Below are positions 13,510-21,649 of a stretch of DNA of 32,423 nt, in pieces. Made by a program: the position numbers and the translations under genes. Within the stretch, counting starts at the first letter, position 1. Each line of letters begins with the position of its first letter. The notes beneath the pieces were generated by a model. That model was given only the letters and a program-made list of their open reading frames with translations, made no database searches and was not told the DNA's origin. Origin of the DNA: a virus; IMG/VR virus record IMGVR_UViG_3300031741_000009, positions 1-32,423 of that record; one strand, given 5' to 3'.

Positions 13510-16500
13510 AACGAGCGATCAAACAGTTTGGCGGTGTCTGGACCAATGGTGACAAGGAAGATATCGGTAATGGAAATCTTCTGAGAAGCCGGAACATGCG
13601 TCCTGAGCTTGGTCTTATTAAAAAGACATACGGTGCTGGGGTTATCACAGACGATGGCGCTGTATGCCCTATTACGGTCGCAACGGGCTATTCTGTGATC
13701 AACATCTTCTGTTTTATTAATGAGAATCTACCAGACGGGCGCGAGTATATCGCGCTGATCCAGAAAGATTCAACCCTGCAAGTGTGGGTTTACAGGTTTG
13801 ATTCAGATTACAACCTGGCTAGTGGCGAACCATCTATACTCTTACCTTTTGGATCAGACTCGTTTTGGCTGATAAGCAGCTCAATAGATTTCAATAGTTA
13901 CGGGCGTGTACCCCTTACAAATATCTCTGTAACAGACTCAGACGCAGTTACTTACACGTTTGATAAAACCTTTTCAGCGCACAGGCCACAACCAACAACA
14001 AACATCTATGGTAATAAAACTGTATGGGCGGGTGTACCAAGCGATCTGGGGCAACCATTCTATAGCTCTGGTGACGCTCAAAAAAATGTTTTTAATGACA
14101 CAGTAGCATTTGATAATGGAATCATAAAAACATTTTTAAATACGGATGGTGACATAGCCATTCCTCGGTTTGCATACGTTAATAACGTTATGTTCGCTCT
14201 GGTTCAGGCAAAAGCACCCTCCAGCTCCAGTGATGATAAGCTATATTTTTATGATAGTGGATCATGGCAACTTATCGCTAAAACTGATTACGAACCCTTA
14301 TTCGATTCGGCTAGCGATTATATCCAGATATTACATATAGTTAAGAAGAACGATGAATTAGTCATGGTATACATGTTTTTTGATGCTAGTGCAGCCACAA
14401 ATAAATACATTTATAAATCAGCCAGGCTAAGTGATATACTAGGCTCAGATACATGGACAAATGATTGGACCAACGCCAAGGCAGCCCCGGTTCACATATC
14501 ATCTGGGTTCAACAACCAAGACTCTACTACATCTTTTGACCTGGACGCAACAAAAACAACTTTTTACATATCCGAGACTGTAACGGGCGTGGATAATCCA
14601 GGCGGGATGATAGTAACGGTCGAGGATGGCCAGTCAGCGGTAGAATCAGCAGTCCCGACCGGACTCTCTTCGAGCAATAGGTCTGGTGTCGGGATAGCTC
14701 TAGCAGATAGCAATATCTTTTTATACGTTAATAACACATCTGGGACGTTGCTTGAGGCATATTCCGCTTCATCATTACCAGTCTCGCCAACTTGGTCGAC
14801 AGTAACGCTACCATCAACCGTAACAGGGCTAGAAGAAGGCTCTGGATTTGTTTGGAAGGGTGCTGAATTTGTAGTTACTTCCACCGACAACAGCGGCCTA
14901 CTCGATGAGAGACTTGCTTTGGTTGCACAACTTTTTGATGGAGCTGATACATATTTTGCACTGGTAGAGTTTAACTCTGCTGCAGAATCATACACGGGTA
15001 CAACAAATTACTATTACATTACATCTGGATGGACAATCCACAGTCTATATGCTTCTCTTGAAGTTAACCGAACAGGCGTAAGCTATATTTCGAGTGTATT
15101 TGACACCGGGCTTAACTTATACAGGACGATAAAGATAGACCAGGATTTTGACTATGACGTTCTGATTTCACCGTCAAGTATTCTAGAAGGGCTTGGCCTT
15201 ATATCATACGAGATTGAACATGACCACATATCGTCAATAAGCTTTTTGTTCGGCTCAGATGATGGTGGGTCTTCTAATCCAGAGATCAAAAGAATAGTAT
15301 CGTTCGGTGCTAATCCTGCATGGGCTAGTTATCCGAGTGGGTTTAAGTACGAAGCTCAATTTGGCGCATGTATGGGTTGGAGGGAATTATTCCAGACCCT
15401 TGATATTGACCTTGAGTTTGTGCTATACCAGAAGGCAGACAAGAATCCTCATTTTATTGACAAGAGCACCCTACGTATCCTTGGTGGTGCTGGGAATGCT
15501 AATTCTATAGAAACCGTTTCAAAAATTACAATAAATAATGGTGGTGCAAACTACTTGGAAGGGTCATTGGTCTTTTCAGGTGGTGGTGGCTCAGGAGCGG
15601 TAGCAGTATTCGAGGTTTCGGCTGGTATCATAGATACTGTAATAATCTCTGATCGTGGATCGGGCTATACATCTAATCCAACGGTTGTATACGACCCGCT
15701 GAAGAGCCTTAACTGGTTACTCACAAGCAGAGGTACGCACCTTTATTCTGGAGATAACTATGTTAGGATCACGAAGGTAGGTGACTTCTATATTGTAGCA
15801 GGAACCAGTCATATACAATCATATAGTTTTGACGGTACATCATTAACGCTAGAGGACACGATTGCCCTTGGCTCATGTTATGATGTTACAACCGATGGGA
15901 CATTCATTTTCGCTTCCACAACAGCTCTTGGTGGGCGCATTTATGCTTATAGCATAGATGGGTCTGGGGTAATGGCCTACATTGACCACGAGACAGCATT
16001 GGGCGGAAAAGCAATTTGGTGTGATGGCACATATATCTATTCTGCGAGTGCCTCAGCTATGTCAAGTTTTAGTTTTAATGGTTCTGTATTCGCACTAAAA
16101 TCTGCCAAGACAACAGGCGGCAGTGGTGGTGAAGGTACAGCAATCTGGGGCGACGGGACCTATATATATTCACTATCCAGGGCAGGCGGCGTTGGATTGT
16201 CTGCATTCCCCGTGACCGCTGGTGTACTTGGGACAAAGATAAGTGACTACTCTGGACTCGGATTTGCCGATACTGGATACGATGTATGGGGTGATGGAAC
16301 AAATATTTATGTTGCAAATGACGCAGACGGACTTCGGGCCGTATCTTTTAACGGATCAACGTTTGCAGATGTAGGGCATATTGATGACGGTGGGGGCTAT
16401 AAAGGTGTCTATTACTATAATGGACATATTTACTGTGCGACTGGTAATCATACTGGTCTAAGGACATACGTTATAAATAGCGGTGTACTTTCTAATGCAC

Positions 16501-18647
16501 AAGGTGTACAGGATGCGCACTCAAGTGGATATGGAGTTTATGCAGATGCAGATGTTGTTCTCTATGCTGTGCAGAGTACAGGATTAACGGCATTCACTTT
16601 CGCAGATACAGGTGTAGCAGCATTTACAGCATCATTAACACAAGCAACGCCAACAGACCTGTGGATAGGGTGGCTTGACCGTGAATATATGTATGACAGA
16701 CTATTCCAGCCAACCGCAGGATGGTGGGTAAACCAAAGAGCACCCGTAAAAGATTCTTCGTTAGATATATTCGGAATGTTTGGGGCAATTGGCGGGGCTA
16801 CTGGTAAATATCAGCATATAAGACATTCACTTGTATTTGATGGTGTTCAGGAATCATTATTGAGCAGTGTCACAACCGTCTACACCTCAGACGAAAGAGA
16901 TGCTGCATACGTTAATTACTCATTTGATACAGCATTCTATAACGGTAGACTTAATCGCAGGATAACTGGGATAAAGTTCTATGAAATGGCCTCGGTCGAA
17001 GATGATGCAGCAGCCACATTAATACATGAGGTTTCATTCCTTAGAGATATATCAGACTCAAGTTTAAAGGGCAGCTATGGTTATTCTGGTCATCTTGAGC
17101 CGATTATAACTAACGTAACCGATTCTGATCCATCAGTTAATTTCTTAAACCAATATCTTGATACCGGAACCGTGACCCCAAGACCACAGATAACGGGCGT
17201 AACCGTTTACTCTACTGGTAAAATAGCACTTGAACTAGACGCTATCTGTGACGACAGGTTCAATGAAGCATGGTCAATTCATGACGACCCACTGGCTGGT
17301 GCGCTTATTGAGAGCGGATCAAGTGGGTGTTATGCTGGGCAAGATGTACTCTCAGACCCGACCAAGACATTCACATATCTTGGTCTTGAAGGTTTAATGG
17401 CGGCAGTCACCCCAGGAGGGACAGGGGTGTTTGGGGCAATTGGTGGAAGTAATGGCACCTATGTCACAGAGATTGAACCAAATGGTGTAAAGTTTGGTGG
17501 CAACATCATGGGTAGCGCAACATACCCATTGAGCTATATGTTTGGCGCACAACCATATTTCTTCACAGATGAGGGCAGCGGTGTCTACTCATTACAGCTA
17601 CAACTTGATATGAAGGTTAAAAATGGAGCCAGTTACCCCCTACAAGGAGCAGTATCTATCAGGGTCAACTCTGACTATGCCATGGTTATAAATAACCGAA
17701 CATGGCAGGCTCACAGTTATCTAGATCCATCTGGTGAGAACGAAGAACAGTTTGCATCGGTTAGCTATTCAGAAGAAGGCCAATTAGACGTTATACCTGT
17801 TTCTAACTTTATTTCTATAAATGACCGAGAGGGCGGTGGAGTAACAGGACTTGACGAGCTTTATAACCTGCCAATCGTTTCAACAAAACAAGGGATATTC
17901 AGGATAAATAGTATATTCAATTTTGAAGAATCAGCTCATAATATTGGAAATATCGCAAAACACGGTATGATTTCGGCACAGGGACGAGTATTCGTTTGCT
18001 GGGAAGATGGTATTTACGGACTATCAATGAATAACCTGGCAGAATCAGATTCTACACCAACCGAACGACTGAAGGTGTCGCTGGCAATCGAGGATACATA
18101 CCTTTTGCTTTCCAGGGACCAAAAAGAATCAATCGAGTCAGGGTTTGACCAGACCAAGAATGAGATAGTATTCACGCTAGGTGATGAGGTTTGGGGATTC
18201 AATCCATTCAATGATCAGTGGAGACAAATAGATTCCGCGGTTGATATGAAATTATTGAACAAGGACGAGAACGCAGATTTGATGGTATTTGATTCCACGA
18301 ATAAAACTATCCACACGTTTGCTAATAAAGAATCAGTTAAGGGTGAAATATTTACACAATTCTTTAATCTTGATGATGAGATTGCTCAGGGAATACGTTA
18401 CATCCAGATAAGATACGTGAATGAGAACGCAGGACCCCTTACATGCGAGATTTACGGTGATGGTGATATGACGACCCCAATCAAGTCATTAACAACCGAA
18501 TTAGTCCAAAAGGCTAACCCATACACATTGCCATTGACACAGATAAAAAGATATGCCAATAGTTATGCTGTAAGGATTCGAGAGACAGCTAATAGCAGTG
18601 ACGCAATCGAGATCCACAAAATAGTTGTCGAAGAGGATAGCCTATGA
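13506..18647 (+). CDS. Giant tail nozzle-like protein with seven-bladed propeller insert
   Basis: 1713 residues. The C-terminal segment (about 1440-1620: VTGLDELYNLPIVSTKQGIFRI, VFVCWEDGIYGLS, IVFTLGDEVWGFNPFNDQW) resembles nozzle or DNA-stabilisation proteins of podoviruses (T7 gp12, P22 gp10), which plug the short tail. Those are about 470-800 residues, so this one is much larger. Extra parts: a G-rich repeat at about 677-728 (GGGGSGA...GSGYTSNPTV) of a type common in phage fibres; seven repeated units (about 757-1035) of the form DGT-x-IY...SFNGS, predicting a seven-bladed propeller; and a duplicated FGAIGG motif (about 1092 and 1309). It overlaps the adaptor and the next gene as ATGA. The extra domains might bind the cell surface. 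Confidence 0.72.
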   Translation: MKRAIKQFGGVWTNGDKEDIGNGNLLRSRNMRPELGLIKKTYGAGVITDDGAVCPITVATGYSVINIFCFINENLPDGREYIALIQKDSTLQVWVYRFDSDYNLASGEPSILLPFGSDSFWLISSSIDFNSYGRVPLTNISVTDSDAVTYTFDKTFSAHRPQPTTNIYGNKTVWAGVPSDLGQPFYSSGDAQKNVFNDTVAFDNGIIKTFLNTDGDIAIPRFAYVNNVMFALVQAKAPSSSSDDKLYFYDSGSWQLIAKTDYEPLFDSASDYIQILHIVKKNDELVMVYMFFDASAATNKYIYKSARLSDILGSDTWTNDWTNAKAAPVHISSGFNNQDSTTSFDLDATKTTFYISETVTGVDNPGGMIVTVEDGQSAVESAVPTGLSSSNRSGVGIALADSNIFLYVNNTSGTLLEAYSASSLPVSPTWSTVTLPSTVTGLEEGSGFVWKGAEFVVTSTDNSGLLDERLALVAQLFDGADTYFALVEFNSAAESYTGTTNYYYITSGWTIHSLYASLEVNRTGVSYISSVFDTGLNLYRTIKIDQDFDYDVLISPSSILEGLGLISYEIEHDHISSISFLFGSDDGGSSNPEIKRIVSFGANPAWASYPSGFKYEAQFGACMGWRELFQTLDIDLEFVLYQKADKNPHFIDKSTLRILGGAGNANSIETVSKITINNGGANYLEGSLVFSGGGGSGAVAVFEVSAGIIDTVIISDRGSGYTSNPTVVYDPLKSLNWLLTSRGTHLYSGDNYVRITKVGDFYIVAGTSHIQSYSFDGTSLTLEDTIALGSCYDVTTDGTFIFASTTALGGRIYAYSIDGSGVMAYIDHETALGGKAIWCDGTYIYSASASAMSSFSFNGSVFALKSAKTTGGSGGEGTAIWGDGTYIYSLSRAGGVGLSAFPVTAGVLGTKISDYSGLGFADTGYDVWGDGTNIYVANDADGLRAVSFNGSTFADVGHIDDGGGYKGVYYYNGHIYCATGNHTGLRTYVINSGVLSNAQGVQDAHSSGYGVYADADVVLYAVQSTGLTAFTFADTGVAAFTASLTQATPTDLWIGWLDREYMYDRLFQPTAGWWVNQRAPVKDSSLDIFGMFGAIGGATGKYQHIRHSLVFDGVQESLLSSVTTVYTSDERDAAYVNYSFDTAFYNGRLNRRITGIKFYEMASVEDDAAATLIHEVSFLRDISDSSLKGSYGYSGHLEPIITNVTDSDPSVNFLNQYLDTGTVTPRPQITGVTVYSTGKIALELDAICDDRFNEAWSIHDDPLAGALIESGSSGCYAGQDVLSDPTKTFTYLGLEGLMAAVTPGGTGVFGAIGGSNGTYVTEIEPNGVKFGGNIMGSATYPLSYMFGAQPYFFTDEGSGVYSLQLQLDMKVKNGASYPLQGAVSIRVNSDYAMVINNRTWQAHSYLDPSGENEEQFASVSYSEEGQLDVIPVSNFISINDREGGGVTGLDELYNLPIVSTKQGIFRINSIFNFEESAHNIGNIAKHGMISAQGRVFVCWEDGIYGLSMNNLAESDSTPTERLKVSLAIEDTYLLLSRDQKESIESGFDQTKNEIVFTLGDEVWGFNPFNDQWRQIDSAVDMKLLNKDENADLMVFDSTNKTIHTFANKESVKGEIFTQFFNLDDEIAQGIRYIQIRYVNENAGPLTCEIYGDGDMTTPIKSLTTELVQKANPYTLPLTQIKRYANSYAVRIRETANSSDAIEIHKIVVEEDSL

Positions 18648-19222
18648 CCACAGCAGAGATGTTGACGCGCCTTAACAGCAGGTCGAATAATCGATGGACT
18701 CCGGCCCAGCTGTATCAGTTCCTGAATAGTGCTCAGGACAGGTTAATCATTGCGCTAGACCCACTCTACTTGACTGAGATCACGCGCATAGAGGGCGTAA
18801 CCGGAACAGCAGGTGAATACGACCTTGGAGCATTAAGCCCTGAGATATTCGGATCGGGGAATGTAGATGCGGTTAGGTTCAGAACATCTGGGATTTATTA
18901 CACATTTATGCCATTCGCTGAGATTAAAAAACTTGAGATAGCAACATGGGCACCTTCAGACGTAAGCCCATATCAATATGTATTCAAGAATGTCCTTTAT
19001 TTAAAGCAGGATGCTACGAATCCAGAAGTTGACATCTTTTACACTAGGAAGCCACTAGAGATAGAAAGTGGTGTTAACTCAGAGCTTGATGAGTCATTAC
19101 ATGAAATGATAGTCACGATAGCGGAAGGTATAGGGTGGCAGTCTGACCGAAATATACCGAGAGCCAATTTCGCATTTGTATCGGCAAAGATTATTATTGA
19201 TACCATGAACGGGAGGGCATGA
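18644..19222 (+). CDS. Adaptor-like protein, first of a tandem pair
   Basis: 192 residues. The pattern LTRLNSRSNNRWTPAQLYQFLNSAQDRLI, LTEITRI, RFRTSGIYYTFMPF, EIKKLEI and IFYTRKPLEI, with ELDESLHEMIVTIAEGIGWQ, matches small adaptor-type connectors found beside tail genes (an N-terminal helical segment, a beta core with the IFY-x-RKP strand, then a C-terminal helix). It is about 30-35% identical to the next gene by eye over most of its length. It overlaps both neighbours by ATGA. The two may form alternate rings or a heteromeric ring in the head-tail channel. Confidence 0.7.
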   Translation: MTTAEMLTRLNSRSNNRWTPAQLYQFLNSAQDRLIIALDPLYLTEITRIEGVTGTAGEYDLGALSPEIFGSGNVDAVRFRTSGIYYTFMPFAEIKKLEIATWAPSDVSPYQYVFKNVLYLKQDATNPEVDIFYTRKPLEIESGVNSELDESLHEMIVTIAEGIGWQSDRNIPRANFAFVSAKIIIDTMNGRA

Positions 19223-19818
19223 TGGACGTTGACGCAATGTTGTTAGATTTGTCAGTTCGGCTTGAAGACCCAGACGAAACCCTTTTCGATGATCCAAAGC
19301 GTCTTGAGGCCCTTAATGATGCACAAAGTCGATTGATAAACCTTCTTAACCGCGAACATCTGACTGAGATCACAGAAATAGCACTTACAAAGACTGCTGC
19401 TAATGGCACGTACTCGCTACTCGTACTCTCAGATCTTTACGGATCAGGCGGGTCAATATCTATGGTCAGGTATAATTCAAGTGGTGTATATTTTACACCA
19501 ATAAGCCTTTCAGCGATCAAAAAGTTAGAGATGACAAACTTTGCACCATCTATTACAGCACCATACTTTTTCGTATACAGATCAAAGATTTATACACTTG
19601 CTGGCGTAACAAGTCCGGTGATAGATATTTTTTACCTAAGAAAGCCAACAGGTCTAGTAGCTACTGGTGAATGTGACCTAAACCCAAAGCTACATGAGAT
19701 TCTTGTTAATATTGCAGCAGGGATTAGCTGGGGGATGAATGAAAAACTTGATCGCGCTCAAGCAGCACTTGATGAAGCTTACGCCGGAATTAAAACAATA
19801 AACGATAAAGGGGTATAA
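19219..19818 (+). CDS. Adaptor-like protein, second of a tandem pair
   Basis: 199 residues; ATGA overlap with the previous gene. Shared with its neighbour are AQ-x-RLI, LTEIT-x-I, an L-x-GSG-x turn, RY/RF-x-SSG-x-Y-F, IKKLEM, a FAPS/WAPS turn, DIFYLRKP, and the LHE...IA-x-GI-x-W helix, all in the same order, so this is a tandem duplication with divergence. Its end (DRAQAALDEAYAGIKTI) is more helical. Function inferred as tail or connector. A strong AAGGGG ribosome site at its 3' end serves the next gene. Confidence 0.7.
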   Translation: MMDVDAMLLDLSVRLEDPDETLFDDPKRLEALNDAQSRLINLLNREHLTEITEIALTKTAANGTYSLLVLSDLYGSGGSISMVRYNSSGVYFTPISLSAIKKLEMTNFAPSITAPYFFVYRSKIYTLAGVTSPVIDIFYLRKPTGLVATGECDLNPKLHEILVNIAAGISWGMNEKLDRAQAALDEAYAGIKTINDKGV

Positions 19819-19821
19819 GCT

Positions 19822-20742
19822 ATGGTACTAGCAACCGGAACAATCTTAGGATTAACAGCACTGGCCAAGGGTGGGAAGTCAATCTATGACTACTACCAGA
19901 ACAAGAATAATGCACCAAGCCCCTACGCACAGACCGAACAGGGCAAAAGATTGGCAGAGCAGCAGAAAACAGGTGCTTATTCTGGGCAGATCAGAAACGA
20001 AATGATCGGTGGGGTGAACAGGGTTGCCAGCGCAAGTGCAGAGACTAACCGAGCTAATTATATTGGCCGGATGTCAAACCTACTTGGGACAAGTGTTGCA
20101 TCCCAAAGAGGGTTGAATGAGATAGAAGCAGGCCGTGGGCGTATCGTAGCGAACGAGGCTGGAAGGGTAGGCGCACTTAATGCACAATCCAAGATAACGG
20201 CAGGTGATCAACTTGCAGCCGGGACCGACCAAAGAGCCGATCAGATATTACAGTATAATCAGCAGAACAGACAACAACTTACTGGTGGGCTAGTAGATGC
20301 AGGTGTAGGATATGCGACTGGGTATATGGCTAATCAAGCAACCGTGGCCGCGCAAGCCCACGAGATTGAACTAGCCGGCATTAAGGCGGGTGCAGGTGGT
20401 GGCATTAAGGCGGGTGCAGGTGGTGGCACCGAAGCAGCACGTATAATGTCCCAGATACAGGGTGGAGAAAGCCCAGCGCCTAATGTCCCAGCAGTACTTC
20501 CACAAGATAGTCAGTCGCAAGGTGGTGCGCCAACAGTAGACACAGGCCCTAGTACACCATCGGCGCTCGATACTTTTAGCCCTGAGCAGCCCCCAGTTAC
20601 GTCAGACCAGACTAAACAATTACAGGATGAGCTAATAGCCGCTGGATACCAGATCGACTTTGGAAGCACTGGTAGTGGATATGGTGTATTTGGTCCACAA
20701 ACGATAGCCGCCCTACAACAATACCAATACGCAACAAGGTAA
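19822..20742 (+). CDS. Internal/ejection-type protein with peptidoglycan-binding C-terminus
   Basis: 306 residues. A short hydrophobic N-terminus (TGTILGLTALAKGG) precedes a long Ala/Gln/Asn-rich helical part (about 40-185) of the kind found in phage internal virion proteins. Then come a Gly-rich repeat (GIKAGAGG twice) and a disordered Pro/Ser linker. Residues about 262-306 (KQLQDELIAAGYQID, FGPQTIAALQQYQ) match the peptidoglycan-binding domain 1 pattern. It may be released with DNA and anchor to the cell wall. No catalytic lysozyme motif is seen, so the cutting enzyme would be elsewhere. AAGGGG lies before the ATG. Confidence 0.7.
   Translation: MVLATGTILGLTALAKGGKSIYDYYQNKNNAPSPYAQTEQGKRLAEQQKTGAYSGQIRNEMIGGVNRVASASAETNRANYIGRMSNLLGTSVASQRGLNEIEAGRGRIVANEAGRVGALNAQSKITAGDQLAAGTDQRADQILQYNQQNRQQLTGGLVDAGVGYATGYMANQATVAAQAHEIELAGIKAGAGGGIKAGAGGGTEAARIMSQIQGGESPAPNVPAVLPQDSQSQGGAPTVDTGPSTPSALDTFSPEQPPVTSDQTKQLQDELIAAGYQIDFGSTGSGYGVFGPQTIAALQQYQYATR
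20377..20424 (+). repeat. 24-bp perfect tandem duplication
   Basis: Two adjacent identical 24-base units (20377-20400 and 20401-20424) sit inside the ejection-type gene. Each encodes GIKAGAGG, in frame, so the repeat lengthens a Gly-rich linker without breaking the protein. Perfect identity suggests a recent slippage event, so copy number may vary between relatives. Confidence 0.9.
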
Positions 20743-20751
20743 GAGGTTATC

Positions 20752-21648
20752 ATGCCCGCACCTAGACCACCTTCACCAGCAGAATTAATTGCCTACACCA
20801 AAGCAACGGGAAAGCTTTATACTACCGTCCATAACGATGAGCATTACTTCAATCTAACAGGTGAACGGGTTCCATGGTATAAAACACCTACTAAAAAGCC
20901 AGAAACAGCCTTCGAGCAGAACCGGCGCGAAGTTAATGAGAAAAAGATACTTGACCGCCGCAAGAAGCCAACAGTAGAAGAGCAGGAAGCCACGGCTATA
21001 ACCAAAGCCACAGGTAAGCTCGATCGTGATGCGGCACTCGCAGAAGCTATAGCTAAAAATCGAGCTATGATAAAAGCGACCGAGAAGAATAGGCTTGGCG
21101 AGTCATCTAAATCTGCTATTACTAGGATTGGTAAAGATGCTAGTACGTTAGCGGATGAATATACAGGTCTTGGCGCCAAGATTGACGAAGAGAGATTGGC
21201 AATGGATGAAGCCGCAAACGACACAATCCTTTCCTGGTGGCAGCGAAATAAGCCTTATGGACCAGATGCACCAAAAATAAGAGCGACCAATAATGCAAGG
21301 GACCAATTTGATCTAGGCGCTCGTAATGTTGAGTCAATGCAAAACCAACGCGACCTTGTTTATGGTGCTCATGAAGCCAAACTGGATTCTGTAGACATGA
21401 TATCCAGAGCCGCGGCTAACGGGATAACAAACACGGGTCCACTTTTTGAGCAAAGAAGGCAGGCCACAGAGTATTTAGATCAACATGAGAAACTGCTAAA
21501 TCAGAGAGTATTAGAAACCATCCAACAGAGTCTAGGTTTTATGCCAGCCCAGGAATACCTTATGACACCAAAAGGGCAACAATTATATGAGATGGTTGCT
21601 GCCAGCGTAAAGGGTAGCGTTGATGCTGATTTAAGCGGAGGACAATAG
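20752..21648 (+). CDS. Probable internal virion protein, helical
   Basis: 298 residues. The chain is mostly helical and charged (KKILDRRKKPTVEEQEATAI, RDAALAEAIAKNRAMIKATE, RQATEYLDQHEKLLNQRVLE), with no membrane segment, signal or enzyme motif. KATGKL appears twice (about residues 18 and 84). It lies between a peptidoglycan-binding ejection-type protein and the giant polyvalent protein, the usual place of podovirus internal virion genes. AGAGG lies before the ATG. Function inferred from position and composition. Confidence 0.68.
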   Translation: MPAPRPPSPAELIAYTKATGKLYTTVHNDEHYFNLTGERVPWYKTPTKKPETAFEQNRREVNEKKILDRRKKPTVEEQEATAITKATGKLDRDAALAEAIAKNRAMIKATEKNRLGESSKSAITRIGKDASTLADEYTGLGAKIDEERLAMDEAANDTILSWWQRNKPYGPDAPKIRATNNARDQFDLGARNVESMQNQRDLVYGAHEAKLDSVDMISRAAANGITNTGPLFEQRRQATEYLDQHEKLLNQRVLETIQQSLGFMPAQEYLMTPKGQQLYEMVAASVKGSVDADLSGGQ

Positions 21649-21649
21649 C

